A stretch of DNA of 64,000 nucleotides from the NCBI RefSeq assembly GCF_020283565.1, contig NC_060060.1, positions 69,921,257 through 69,985,256 on the forward strand, written 5' to 3'. The notes beneath the pieces are model-generated. The model was not told the DNA's origin and did no database searches. It was given only the letters and a program-made list of their open reading frames with translations. Position numbers and translations under genes: made by a program. The stretch is from Trifolium pratense (taxonomy: Eukaryota > Streptophyta > Magnoliopsida > Fabales > Fabaceae). Shown piece after piece: positions 10,961 to 22,891 of the stretch; positions within the stretch are counted from its first letter, which is position 1, and each line of letters begins with the position of its first letter.

Positions 10961-11631
10961 GTGAAACTATTGTGAATTTTTTGTAAAACTTATTTATCCA
11001 ATATTTTATGATGGTCCCGTATATATTTTTTAGTCGAAAATTAGAAATTTTATTAGAAATATCTAGGGTAATAGTAAATTTGATAGTAATTAAATTTATT
11101 TTATTATTATTAATAGTTAGTAGTAAACTTGGTAGTAATATTTTTTATTTTTGATGGAAAATATTGTTTATGTTTTTTATTTTTGAACCAAACAAACTTA
11201 CTGCATTTCATTAATAATCAAAAGTTCAATACATGAAGGAATATAGTTAAATTGTTTATGTTTCTATTTCTATATTCCTATTTTTATGTATTCAGCTTAT
11301 TTTTCTATATTCTTTTGATAATTTATTTTTATTGACTAAATTCTTTATAAATAATTTTTTATTTTATTTTTTTGTTCCTATTTTTATGCATAGAATTGTA
11401 TATAATATTTTTTTTTATACTCATCTTATTCTATTTTTTGGTATTTATCTTTTGTTGTTTCTATATACATCTTATTCTTTCTATTTTTTTTGTATTTATC
11501 TTATGTTGTTTCTATTTTTTTTTATATAAAAAAATTAGTGAAATTACAATGAAGTATATAAAACTTGCAACGTGGTTAAAAGTACTCAGGATAAATTAGT
11601 AACTTTGGTGGTAATCAATTTTAATATATTA
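10961..11631. repeat. Tandem duplication in the Helitron-like element, copy 1
   Basis: Starts GTGAAACTATTGTG and ends GGTAATCAATTTTAATATATTA. It aligns to 11659-12290 with an offset near 660-700 bp. Copy 1 has about 90 extra bases around 11183-11265. Runs such as ATCTAGGGTAAT and AGTAGTAAACTTGGTAGTAA are shared. The small T-rich open frames here are not genes. Confidence 0.75.
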
Positions 11632-11658
11632 AATAAAAGTAATAGAAGTAATAGATAA

Positions 11659-12290
11659 GTGAAACTATTGTGTTATTTTTTTTAAAACTTATTTATCCAA
11701 TTTTTTATGTTTCAATGACAAATAATGGTCCTGTATATATTTTTTAGTCGAAAATTATAAATTTTATTAGAAATATCTAGGGTAATTTAGTAAATTTGAT
11801 AGTAATTAACATTATTCTATTATTATTAATAGTTAGTAGTAAACTTGGTAGTAATATTATTTATTTTATTTTATTTTTGATGAAAAATATTGTTTATGTA
11901 TTCAGCTTATTTTTCTATATTTTTTCGATAATTTATTTTTATTGACTAAATTCTCTATAAATAATCTTTTTATTGTATTTTTTTGTTTATATTTTTATGC
12001 ATAAATTCGTATATAATATTTTTTTTTTGTACTCATCTTATTCTTTCTATATTTTTTGTTTATGTTTTTTGGTATTTATCTTTTGTTGTTTCTATATACA
12101 TCTTATTCTTTCTATATTTTTTTTGTATTTATCTTTTTTTTTTTTTGAAGACGTATTTATCTTATGTTGTTTCTATTTTTTTAAAAGTTTTTTTAGTGAA
12201 ATTACAATGAAAGATATAAAACTTGCAATGTGGTTTAAAATACTCAGGATAAATTTGTAACTTTGGTGGTAATCGATTTTAATATATTAG
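11659..12290. repeat. Tandem duplication in the Helitron-like element, copy 2
   Basis: Second copy of 10961-11631. It is preceded by AATAGATAA, which resembles the element's own terminal sequence at 12291-12298, so the duplication may reflect a tandem or aborted second insertion. Confidence 0.75.
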
Positions 12291-12297
12291 TAATAGA

Positions 12298-13334
12298 TAT
12301 ACATATAGGATCAAGATCAAATGACACAAACTAATTTGACACCAAATGTTACACCTCTCTCAATAATGTTTTAACCAATATAAATTTTATAAAATCCACC
12401 ATTAGATTGAAAGTTTATATCATACAAATCATTTGTGTAAAATTTCAGACAAATCCAAAATTATTTGATGTGGTTTATTTATTTATTGGCAGGCAGTTCC
12501 TTAATTTAGAAGGAGGCAAATATTAAATATCCCCAACATCCCTAATCATGATTTAAAGCTTTGTCAAAGTATTTAAAAGACAACAAGAATTCCAGTTAAT
12601 ATAAGATCATGGAAGAAGGTGGCTAGAAGCACATCCACAAAGAGAGGGGAGCATGTTGTATTATATTATTATATACCCTACATGTTGTATTATATTATTA
12701 TATACCCTACATGTTTGAGGAAAAAGCAAAGAAAGCTAGCATAGTATTAGTGAGTGCAAACAATTCACATGGGGGGATATAACATTAGGTCAAATTTCTA
12801 TAATAATTGTTTTTTTGGTACATATAATTATTGTTTTTCTAACTCTGTTGAAATGTTTGCTTTAATCGGTGGTCCTAATTTGTTTTCTAATTTCAATCAA
12901 AGTTGGGAATTTCATACTATCAAGGTAATTTTCATGAGTTTGTTTTGACTTTGAGTAAGGTTTTATGAAGTTACATATTTTTTTTAGCTTTGTTAAGCTT
13001 TGGTATATTAATTATTGTGCAGTTACCGGCTTTCTCTGTTTTTTTTTTTGTTTCGTAAATAAGTTTTGATTGTTGGATAACCTCGGTTCCTAATTTTTCT
13101 CAATTGATAACAACCTCTTTTTAATTTGATTTCAAATTAGCAACTACTAATATAAAATATCCTATCAATTAGTTGTTACCTATTTTACTTAAGTGACAAC
13201 CACTTTAATTAGTTGTTTCTATTTTTCATATTTGCTATTTTATTGATTTCAATATCTTTTATTTGTATTTATGGTTATTATTTTGATTTATGAGATTATT
13301 TTCTTTCTTTCTCTTTCTGCTTCACAAATTTCAG
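12298..13334. other. AT-rich spacer with one perfect 29-bp tandem repeat
   Basis: No coding region recognised. 12301-12480 resembles sequence commonly seen beside plant transposons. A 29-bp unit starting ATGTTGTATTATATT is duplicated exactly at 12653-12681 and 12682-12710. 13260-13334 runs as a T-rich intron-like tract into the SnRK2-like exon. Confidence 0.55.
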
Positions 13335-13407
13335 ATTGATGAGAAAGTGGCAAGAGAGATTATAAACTACAAGTCCCTTTGTCACCGTTAACTACATTGT
13401 TAAGGAG
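13335..13407 (+). pseudogene. SnRK2 kinase exon fragment
   Basis: Flanked by a TTTCAG acceptor and a GTAAGG donor. It reads IDEKVAREIINYKSLCHR and then degenerates, with a trace of VKEV before the donor. SnRK2 (ABA/osmotic-stress kinase) family members have IDENVAREIINHRSLRHPN at this place in the N-lobe, so this is one exon of such a gene. It has a stop after CHR. Neither the ATP-binding loop exon nor the catalytic loop is present nearby, so it is a fragment. Confidence 0.75.
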
Positions 13408-13510
13408 GTAAGGACTTCTTTGGTTATTTGTTGGATCAGTTTGTATAAAATACACTGTTAATTAATTGTGCATGCTAATTTGTTACTTCAATGGGTTTTT
13501 TATTGTTCAG

Positions 13511-13552
13511 ATTGTTTTGATTGTAATGGATTATGCAGCTAGGGGAAACACA
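13511..13552 (+). pseudogene. SnRK2 kinase next-exon fragment
   Basis: After a TTGTTCAG acceptor it reads IVLIVMDYAARGNTN, the counterpart of the SnRK2 hinge segment LAIVMEYAAGGELF. It follows 13335-13407 across an intron of about 100 bp, in the same order as the family. Two consecutive exons therefore moved together as genomic DNA, with introns retained. It stops soon after, so the rest of the exon is lost. Confidence 0.65.
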
Positions 13553-13623
13553 AACTAATTAGCATATTTGTTTCCTATGTTTGATTTTATTTGTTTGCTA
13601 ACACTACATTTAGAAAAATACAG

Positions 13624-13700
13624 AGTCTTTGAACGTTGGATGGTGTGATAGAGCTGCTGATGTTGGACTTCAAGTGATGAGTTTCAAAGCCCCTTTTTCG
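13624..13700 (+). pseudogene. Unrecognised exon-like segment
   Basis: 77 bp between an ATACAG acceptor and a GTAATG donor, with one open frame reading SLNVGWCDRAADVGLQVMSF and five more codons. Composition is clearly less AT-rich than the flanks and the boundaries are canonical. I do not recognise the protein. By its neighbours it is probably another captured exon. Confidence 0.4.
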
Positions 13701-14533
<833 letters not shown>

Positions 14534-14541
14534 TGATTCAG

Positions 14542-14652
14542 GAACCCCTGCTCTCACATCCAGGGGTTTTATTGAGTGCAATTTTAAAAAAATTGCTAAA
14601 TTCTTTGATGTGGCAGTCAAAATAGCCTTACAGATTAAGGAAAATTCTAAAG
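14542..14652 (+). pseudogene. Serine hydroxymethyltransferase exon fragment
   Basis: Bounded by a GATTCAG acceptor and a GT donor. It reads [20 protein letters not shown] followed by [22 protein letters not shown], the PLP enzyme of one-carbon metabolism, has [23 protein letters not shown] at its C-terminal part, and plant genes have an intron after ESK. The exon is open throughout but carries substitutions at conserved sites (Cys for Glu/Asp in the EED stretch). No other SHMT exon is visible, including the PLP-lysine region. Confidence 0.85.
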
Positions 14653-16311
14653 GTTGGTTCTACCTTCCTGCATCATAGTTTTTTTTCACTTATGCTGCCT
14701 CACTACTTGATGAAATGTCTATATAAAAAACTGATGGTTTTGTGGTTATTTTTGTACTTTTTACATGTTTTGATTATCAATATGATATCATTTAATCTTT
14801 ACTTTACATTTACCATGACATTGACATCTTATGGTTCAGATTTATTAAGCTTTTTATTTGATCATAAAATTATTGAAGAATCAAGGACTTAGAGCTACAA
14901 TTCTTCTTGGAGAGTTAGCACATACATAAAATATGTACTCAAGAAAGATATATAAGCATTCTCTTTCTCTCTTTATGTTCACGTTTGAGTCCTGTTTGTG
15001 CGTGAAAATTGATGTTGTCAAGCCTCTTTATTGTATAGGAAACATTGATATTTTAGTCATAAGGAGGGGTTATTACTTAAAGAATGTATTTCCATATGTT
15101 ATACTAGCACTAGCAGGTAATGATTTCAGTTACTTTTTACACTCACTCTTAGCAATTTAAGGCTTTAAAACATCAGTTTTGAAACAAAGTAGAAAAATAC
15201 ACTTATTTTTCTTCAAACCTATCATAGTGGTAATTTACTGTTACTTTCCCGAGGATTAGTTGGAAGCTAAATCCTAATTATATAAACCAAATCATGGTTT
15301 TGTCATTATATATTAGTTGGTGAATAATATGTTATTTGACTTATTATGATGTTCATCTAATTGCCTCACTATTACTTTTTTTTTCTAACTAGCTTTATTC
15401 TATACTTCATTTACTAAATTACTAAATGAATTAACTTCAACATGGAGAGTTAAAATTTGTTGAATAATACAGTATAGATTCTTGGCTAAGAGAGTACATG
15501 TTTTGTGAGTGTCTTATTGACTAATTTCATTACAATGCGTAAAGCTATGAATTGTTAATCCATTTTTATCATTATTTGAATAATCCACCTTAGTACCCAA
15601 GACATATTTCTTCTAATGATTAATCTTAATCCCACCATCCATCCAACTACCCTCTTATTCTATAAATTCCTCCTGTTTTAATGTTAATGATTCAGGGTTG
15701 TTTATCTATTTTTAATGTTTTGATCACTTTGTACTTTAATGGTTGATGCGTTTTCTTTGATAATTTAGGTGGCATCACCATAAAGTATGCATTGCACAAA
15801 TGACAAATGACTTCAACTTATAAATGACTTGATAGTATGCATTGTACAGAGGTAAGCTTTCCCTTTGATTAGTTAATAACGGGGGTAGTAAAACTGAACT
15901 TCAACTTATATTCATGAGTTGAGACTTGAGTGATGGAATTTTTTTTATCTTATAAATTTTTTCAATGGATTGTATGCTGATTTTTTCTATTAGAGTTGTT
16001 TATTGAGATGAGATTTGTTTTTATCATTATCTACTTAGAGTGAAATTTTTAAAAAATAAAATGTAAAATGTTATGTTATGAAAACAAGACAGGAAAAAGA
16101 GAAAAAAAAAGTCATAAGTTACTATGAGACTGGTTTCTTATGCTTTTTTGAACTTATAAGGATTTTCATGAATTTTTGGAGTCATTAACATTAAAAGATT
16201 AGTATAAATAATCAGTTTACAGTATGTGCTTTAAGTTCCCCAACCCTTAAAAAAGACGGAAAAATTAAAAGATTGAAAGTGAAATTTAACTCTTCGGTGG
16301 ATGACCTGCAG
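14653..16311. other. AT-rich spacer between captured exons
   Basis: Mostly intron-like sequence. Two further stretches have splice-like borders but no recognisable protein: about 15000-15116, ending in TAGCAG|GTAATG, and about 15769-15850, between TTTAG and AG|GTAAGC. I make no claim for either. Confidence 0.4.
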
Positions 16312-16441
16312 GTTTGTGCCGCACAAGAAGTCAACATCAATCCTCTTTTATTGGAGAAGTTTATTCAGTCTTGTGATAGGGATATTCGTAAATCTATTAT
16401 GCATCTTCAGTTCTGGTTCCAGAATAATAAACATAGCAAAG
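16312..16441 (+). pseudogene. ATAD5/ELG1-like AAA+ ATPase exon fragment
   Basis: Bounded by a CCTGCAG acceptor and AAAG|GTAACATGG donor, open throughout. It contains EVNINPLLLEKFIQSCDRDI followed by RKSIMHLQFWFQNN. The DIRKSIMHLQFW core matches the sensor-2/lid region of ATAD5/ELG1-type replication-factor-C-like clamp unloaders, where DxRKSIxxLQFW is characteristic. Only this exon is present. The assignment is from memory of the motif; another RFC-like AAA+ protein is possible. Confidence 0.55.
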
Positions 16442-16558
16442 GTAACATGGCATACCCTTTTAAGAGGAAGATATTGTTTAATTGATAATCATAGATTTAT
16501 CTGATAATCATTCTGATAAATAGATCGAAATATATTCTATTAACTATATTCCTTAGAA

Positions 16559-17560
16559 CTAGGAATAAACCCGTGCAATTAAAATATTTTTATAAATAAA
16601 AAAATAATCATTCTGATAACTATAATCACATATAGTTAAATAATATATATTATTTTAAAATATGATTATGTTTAATATTAGTATATGAGTAAAAAAAAAA
16701 GTTGTTTAGAAATATTAGATTTTTTATTAATTTATATCGTAGTTTGTTTATATTTTAATGTAATAGATCTCTTATAATATTTCATAAGTTTGAAAAGATG
16801 TATCATTTTTTATTTTATTAGTGTAATCATATAAGATTTTAGTTTTCTTTATATGAGTTGCAATTTTATAGTCAAATGTCACTTTGTTTTTTATTTTTGA
16901 TGTATTCCTTATTTTATTATTTTCAATAAGAGTTGGAGGCATACCTAATTATACTTGTAGACAATATTGCCATGAGAAATGTTAAAATAAGTTTTGATTA
17001 TAGAATATGATTCATATATGGTGGCTTTGCCTATTTGTTCCACGTGATCTCATTTTTTGAAAATTATGTATCAAATAGTGTATTTGCTTACTACGTTCTA
17101 TGCAATTTAAGGTTCCAAATAGCTTATCTACTTACTCATCTCTCGTTCTCTTGGAGTTTATTCTCACTTATTCACTTGGTGAAATTTTATTCCAACTTTA
17201 TTAGTCCCAATTTTTTAGTCTATTGTTTGGTTCACATTTATTTTTGCTTGGTCCTTTTGTTTTTGGTTTGTTTTTCTTTTACTTGGCGAGGTTTGTGTCT
17301 CTTCAAAATTATTGTTAGTTTTTGTCCCTCTTATTTAATATTTTCTTGAACATTTATTTTATTTTTTCTTATTATATTATATAAACTCGAATATTTGTTG
17401 TTGTTAATATATAAGTTTGGAAGAAGATTTTATATATTTGAATTTAGGTTTAGTTATTTGGTTAAGGTAAAGAAAGTCTTATAGATGAATTTAAGATTTA
17501 ACATGTGTCATCTTCTTATTTGCTTAAAGAAATGTCATCTTATTCTTATAAATATTCCAC
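16559..17560 (-). repeat. Dispersed repeat, copy 1 (Helitron-like end)
   Basis: Begins on the plus strand with CTAGGAATAAACCCGTGC, a degraded version of the CTAG plus CCCGT end at 10852, in the same orientation. Its body, from AAAAAAGTTGTTTAG (about 16691), is shared with 20166-20790, including CACGTGATCTC, CTATGCAATTTAAGG and CCCAATTTTTTAGTCTATTG blocks. No gene is seen; the T-rich open frame at 17035-17349 is a by-product. Confidence 0.5.
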
Positions 17561-20160
17561 TATTTTATTTTCAGCCGTAACGTAAATAATATTTTAGAAT
17601 ATGTACTTAATTTATCCAAAAAATTATATTATTATGTAAATTAAATTAATAATTTTTGAATTATTGATGAATTTTAGTTGTGTGTAAATATGTTTAAATA
17701 TATGTGTGATTATATTTTCTAAATATATGTAAATATATTTTAACATCTACGGTTTTAATAATTTCTAAAATTTATTTTGACAAATGAGCATCAACAATTT
17801 TTATTTAATAATTTTTGTCTTTTTTTAATTTAATTTAGAAAGTTTTTAGTACAATTCTAAGTGGGAGGAAAAAGTATTTAGCACAATTCTTTTCATCGAT
17901 TCATTTTATGGTTGTAAGAATAAGATGACATGCGTAGATTAAAATAGGACCGTCTATTAAAATTCATATATATTCATATTGAACCATCCAGAATTAGGCA
18001 AATGTTATACGATAAATGCATGAAGATTATATATTTGGACAACCTCTAAGTCAAGTTGAATCAATATACTTCTTGCATGTATTACAATTATAAGAACCGC
18101 ATGACTACAAAAAAAAAACTTATTTTAATTTCTACTTTGTTTTTGTTTCTATGTTTCTCTTGATCGAGATCAAGTAGATCACCTACACATTGTAGACAAT
18201 ATAATATTTAAAAATGAGACACATATTTATATTTCTAAATTATTTGGATTGTCCTCTTTTAATTGAATGCCTCCAACATCAATATACCCTCGATCTATAT
18301 AAATTTTAAGGCACTTCAAAATCAATAAATAGAAGTCTCTTTTATCCTCTTCAACTTATTCACATGAAAAAAATTAATTATATTCCTATTAATCAACAAT
18401 TTTTTATACAAATCTTCTACCTTATATAAAATAATAAATGAAAAAGAAAATAAGAAACAAATAAGCTAAAACATTAGACTAATAAAATAATAAATGAAAA
18501 AGAAAAGTTGTCTAATTACAAACATTATATCAATTAAAAAAAATGATGGTTTACAAACTCCCATTAGAGTTAAATACACATCCTTACATGATGTGTCATT
18601 TCATATGCTTTATAAGGAGCAAGGATGCAACGTAAGCAAAAATAGAAGTATGTTTTATCCTATTCTCCTCCTTCACATGAAAAAATAGTCATATTCATAT
18701 TAATCGATTCAACTCAAAGTTTAATTAATCATCGAACAAAACACCGGTTGATATTTAAAAAAATATCCAACCTAAAAAAGAAATATAAAAAATGATTAGA
18801 GATGTTCTAAACTCAGAGTAGTAGAAAAATTCCAATTTACAAACATATTAATAGGCAACTATCACATATATGTATATCAATTTCTTAATCAATCACATGT
18901 AGACATACCTGATATTCTAAGAGGTTGGACACTATCACCTACCAAGGACAAAAACCAATATACTTATGATGTAACTATATATATGCACACGATAGCTTTT
19001 AAATCAATTCAAGACACTATAATGTGTAACTTTAACATATGGAAGGTGAAGATGCATAACTTTTTCTCATGGAGATGTTAGACAAATAAACCATAGAGTT
19101 TTTGCCATGAGATAGATAAATTAAAATTTTGTTAAAACATAGAAGCTAGACTTCAATGTAAATTTACATATTCAATATGGTGGTGATAATTAGCTTTTGG
19201 GTTAACTTTATATAGAGCTTGTGTTTGATAATTAGCTAAATTTACATATTCAATATTAGTGTCTCCAAGAATTCTTTGTTTTCAATTGCATTAATAGGGA
19301 ATTGTAACATACAATATATATTTTAATAATATATTGCAATGCAATTAATAAAACAATAACATGATGCATCGTTCCACCTTTCATTGCTTGCAATTCATTT
19401 TTGTCTCAATTAAACAACAATAAATTGTGTTAGTTTTTTTTTAATATATTATTATTGCTTATTATTTATTATTAGAGTAACTCTATTATATGAAATATGA
19501 AAAGGTTTTAATAGAGATCGAAACTTTTTTTATAGAGTGCCACATCCAATTTCTTTTGAAAATCCATCCAATTTTTGATAATTCTAATGGATATGTATAA
19601 ATCGATATCGATAGTTGGTCCCTTTTAATTAAATTTTTCATTTGTCATTTAGGGACCAATTAACTATGAAATGAAGAGAATTCCAATAGTCTTAGACACT
19701 TTTTTTTTTCTTTCTTAGTATTGAAAGAATATATTTTGTGGTTATATTGGTCATTTTAATTAAATTTTTCATTTAGGAACCAATTAACTATGCAATGAAG
19801 AGAGACACACGTTTTTTTTTTATTAGTATTGAAAGAATTTCAATAGTCATGAATATTTTGTGGTTATATAAATCTTATATATTAGTTGGTCCCTTTTAAT
19901 TTAATTTTTCATTTTAGTTAGTTGGTCCCTTGTGTAAGAAGTTATATAGTGATAATTTGATATATTGATAATTAAAATTAAAATGATTTAATTTAATTAA
20001 AGGAGATGATGAAAAGGTTTTTTAATAGAGATTGTAAACTTTTCTTATAGTATAAAGGTGATAAAAAAAATTTGGGGCCTAAATCCTTTACCAAAAAAAT
20101 TATTTTTGGGGGTCTAAATCTAGGGCTTGAGCCGCTTTACCCTTGGGCCGGCCCGTGTCT
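17561..20160. other. AT-rich spacer with degenerate local duplications
   Basis: No coding region. 18340-18500 and 18480-18710 share blocks such as ATAAAATAATAAATGAAAAAGAAAA and TTCACATGAAAAAA, a local duplication. 19480-20050 contains three degenerate copies of a unit with TTGGTCCCTTTTAATT, AAATTTTTCATTT and ACCAATTAACTATG. A GGGCCGGCCC-type end near 20150 looks like a transposon terminus but has no partner. Confidence 0.5.
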
Positions 20161-20165
20161 ACAAA

Positions 20166-20790
20166 TAAATAAAAAAGTTGTTTAGAAATGATATTTTTCA
20201 TTGATTTATATCGTAGTTTTTTTTATATTTTAATGTAATAGATCTCTTATAATATTTTATAAGTTTGAAAAGATGCATTATATTTTATTTTAATAGTGTA
20301 ATCGTAGCTTTCTTTATATGAGTTGCAATTGTATAGTAAAATGTGGCCTTGCTTTTTATTTTTGATGTAACCCTTATTTATTTCAATAGAGTTGGAGGCA
20401 TGCATATATAAATACTTTTATTTACCGCGTGATCTCGTTTTTTGAAAATTACATATCGAATAGTGTAACTGTTTATTTCCTTCTATGCAATTCAAGGTAT
20501 CAAGTAGCTTTTCTACAAACTTTCCTCTCGTTCTTTTGAAGTTTCTTTTCACATATTGACTTGGTGGAATTTTATCCAGACTTTACTATTCCCAATTTTT
20601 TAAGTCTATTGTTTTTTTACATTTTTTTTGGTTGGTCATTTTTTTAGTATAACAGTTTTTTCAACACCCTCCACCTGTTCGATAGTACAAAGATTAAGAA
20701 ATACTATTCTTCTTTTTTTAGTTTGCATGATATTATAAGAATTTAACATTCAACATGTCATCTTATTCTATTATGCTTAGAGAGTAATTT
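20166..20790 (-). repeat. Dispersed repeat, copy 2
   Basis: Homologous to 16691-17560 in the same orientation and order (GTTGTTTAGAAAT, TTTATATCGTAGTTT, AATAGATCTCTTATAAT, GAGTTGGAGGCAT, CGTGATCTCGTTTTTTGAAAATTA). Roughly 10-20% divergence plus indels by eye, so these are old copies. Confidence 0.6.
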
Positions 20791-22518
20791 AAATAATAAA
20801 ATAGATAAATATAATATAACATTTTATATTACTTATTAAGATTTCTTTGCCTTTTATTTGTCAGAATTATTTAGCTAGTGGTTTCGTTTATCATTTTCAC
20901 CATATGCTTAATTCTTTTTCTTTTCTATTTTGGTTTAATTTTATTTTTCTTAGTGAGGTTTATGCCACTATCCTCTCTTTAATTTGTTTGCATCTTTAAT
21001 TTTATGTGTCTTTTTAAGCAATGGAATATCAAAATTAGTAGTTAAAATGTTGGTGTAATAAAAAAGTATAAATTGTAAAGTAGTGACTAAATTGCTACGC
21101 CACTTTTCATTCATCAATCAAACAAAATTTAAGGTAGATAGTGAGATACTTTTAATATTTGTCTTAGAAACTAAATGGAATCTTACGATTTTTCTTAGTG
21201 ACTTAAATGAGTTTATTCTAAAAGTAATAAAGAAATTAAAATACAACTTAGCTCAATTGCAAACTTGAAAACCTTCGTACCAGCCCAATCCACTAATTTG
21301 AATCCTAACCAAGATGATTAAGCATATGAAAACACCTCTAACCAAGTAGAGATTAAATTCTTCCAAATTTGCTTCATACGACCAACTTGTATTACATTTC
21401 CAAATCTTCTCTATTAAAACCAAGTACCACTAAAAAAAAGTTAAGAAATTGCAGTTATATATATTTTTCATTGTCGCAATGTTATTCTTGAATATACATT
21501 TCATTGCTATATTTGAAAGAAAAAAAAAAAGAACCTATCCCAAAAACAATGAGGAAAATACATTTGAAAATAGAATTACATTTTTCCTTAAAACAATAAG
21601 ATAGTGTAGTTGATTTACTCAAGAGTAGACATGACTTGATGAAATTACTACAAAGAAGGTTAGAAAACACAAAAAAGAAAAAAATAAGATTACAAAATAT
21701 GAGACCTTGGGCAAGTAGTGATGTGTGAGTATCAATATTTATAAAGACCATTGTGGTAAAACATACAGTTTTTTTTAATATATAATTATTGAAAGGAACT
21801 CCAACAATCATGAGGGTTAATTGTATAATATAATAATAATAATTTTGCAGTTATGGTTGCATCATATGAATACCTAAGGGTCAATCATAATTGTTTTTAT
21901 TCCTTGTAATTAATCGTTTGATTGTTTTTTTTTTGATAAGCTAATCGTTTGATTGTTGATTTAACCTCTTGCAATGTGTAATAATATATTAATATGATTT
22001 ATCTTGGTTTTTTTAGAAAATTAGATTATATATTTAATAACAATACTAAAAATTATATATACATATAATTTATATGTACATATTTTAGTGACATATGGAT
22101 ATATTTTTTTGGTTTTTACGTATGAATGTTTTATTGATCCATATATACGAATTAAGTTTTTTATTTGGGCAAGTATATGGATATTTAGGTTACTCTTAAT
22201 TATTTAGTCATTTACGTTTTCTATTAATCCATATTTATCATTTTATATATGCCAAAATATAGTCTTTTGGAATTATGGGGGTTTCTTTTTCTATTCATGT
22301 ATTAATCATTAGACATGAAATTTAATTTGTGGAGGATAAATTTTATTTTAGATATTTTTAATAATTAAGAGAAGTTGGTAAATTTTCAATAAAAATATGG
22401 AGTTTTTTTAGAGGTGCCACATCATCACAATGAAGGCCTATGAGCAATTCAACCTTCCTTTTACTAGTAAAAGATATGTGCATGTATATGATGAAATTCC
22501 TGGCACACAGTGGACAGG
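20791..22518. other. AT-rich spacer
   Basis: No gene, RNA or clear element seen. Several open frames of 60-110 codons exist on both strands, but they have low-complexity Phe/Leu/Ile/Lys composition expected from AT-rich DNA. Confidence 0.55.
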
Positions 22519-22886
22519 TGTTGATCAAGGTGTATCAACACTTGTCTGTAGTAGACAGATGTTGCTACAGGTGCACCAACACTTGTCTGTAAACAGAACA
22601 CAGAACATAAAACACTAAAGACAATAACGTAAATAACACACAAGAGTTGTTAACCCAGTTCAGCCTAACAGCCTACTAGCCTACTCTGGGGGATATCTAG
22701 GAATGAAGTCCACTATCAGTAGTATTACTTCGAAGCTAAACTCACCCGTTTACAACTTCTCACTTAATCACTACCCAATGACACTTCTACCTAGGAACTC
22801 CTAGATATGAGACCCCGTCCCAATTCCAACCTTAACAACACACTCAGCGTTGTTATAAACTTCAACGATTACAAAAGGTGGAGACA

Positions 22887-22891
22887 CACTC
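22887..22891. repeat. Target-site duplication CACTC (left)
   Basis: CACTC precedes the TGTAACACC end and is repeated at 30680-30684 right after GTTACA. Confidence 0.9.

Larger units (their letters stand above)
10852..12297 (-). mobile_element. Helitron-like non-autonomous element
   Basis: On the minus strand the right-hand terminus is ACCCGT-TCAC-ACGGGT (a 6-bp stem, 4-base loop), then CTTTAAA and CTAG, followed by T: the Helitron 3' signature of a hairpin about 7-10 bases before CTRR, inserted 5' of T. At the other end, minus-strand A|TCTATTACTAATATATTAAAA fits the 5' TC end inserted after A. There is no Rep/helicase gene, so it would be non-autonomous. Most of the body is a tandem duplication. 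The 5' end is the weaker call: the real element could extend further right. Confidence 0.5.

Noticed and set aside
11332..12260. Phe/Leu-rich frames suggesting a membrane protein
   Set aside because: They come from T-rich runs in the duplicated Helitron-like body and overlap in several frames.
12754..12948. 64-codon frame before the SnRK2 fragment as its first exon
   Set aside because: It shows none of the expected N-lobe features (glycine loop, VAVKYI) and has random-looking composition.
20060..20160. GGGCCGGCCC-containing segment resembling a hAT transposon terminus
   Set aside because: No opposite terminus, TSD or transposase could be found in the window.
21482..21811. 109-codon minus-strand frame rich in Phe, Cys, Leu and Ile
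   Set aside because: Low-complexity product of AT-rich DNA, no motif, no promoter, no similarity recognised.
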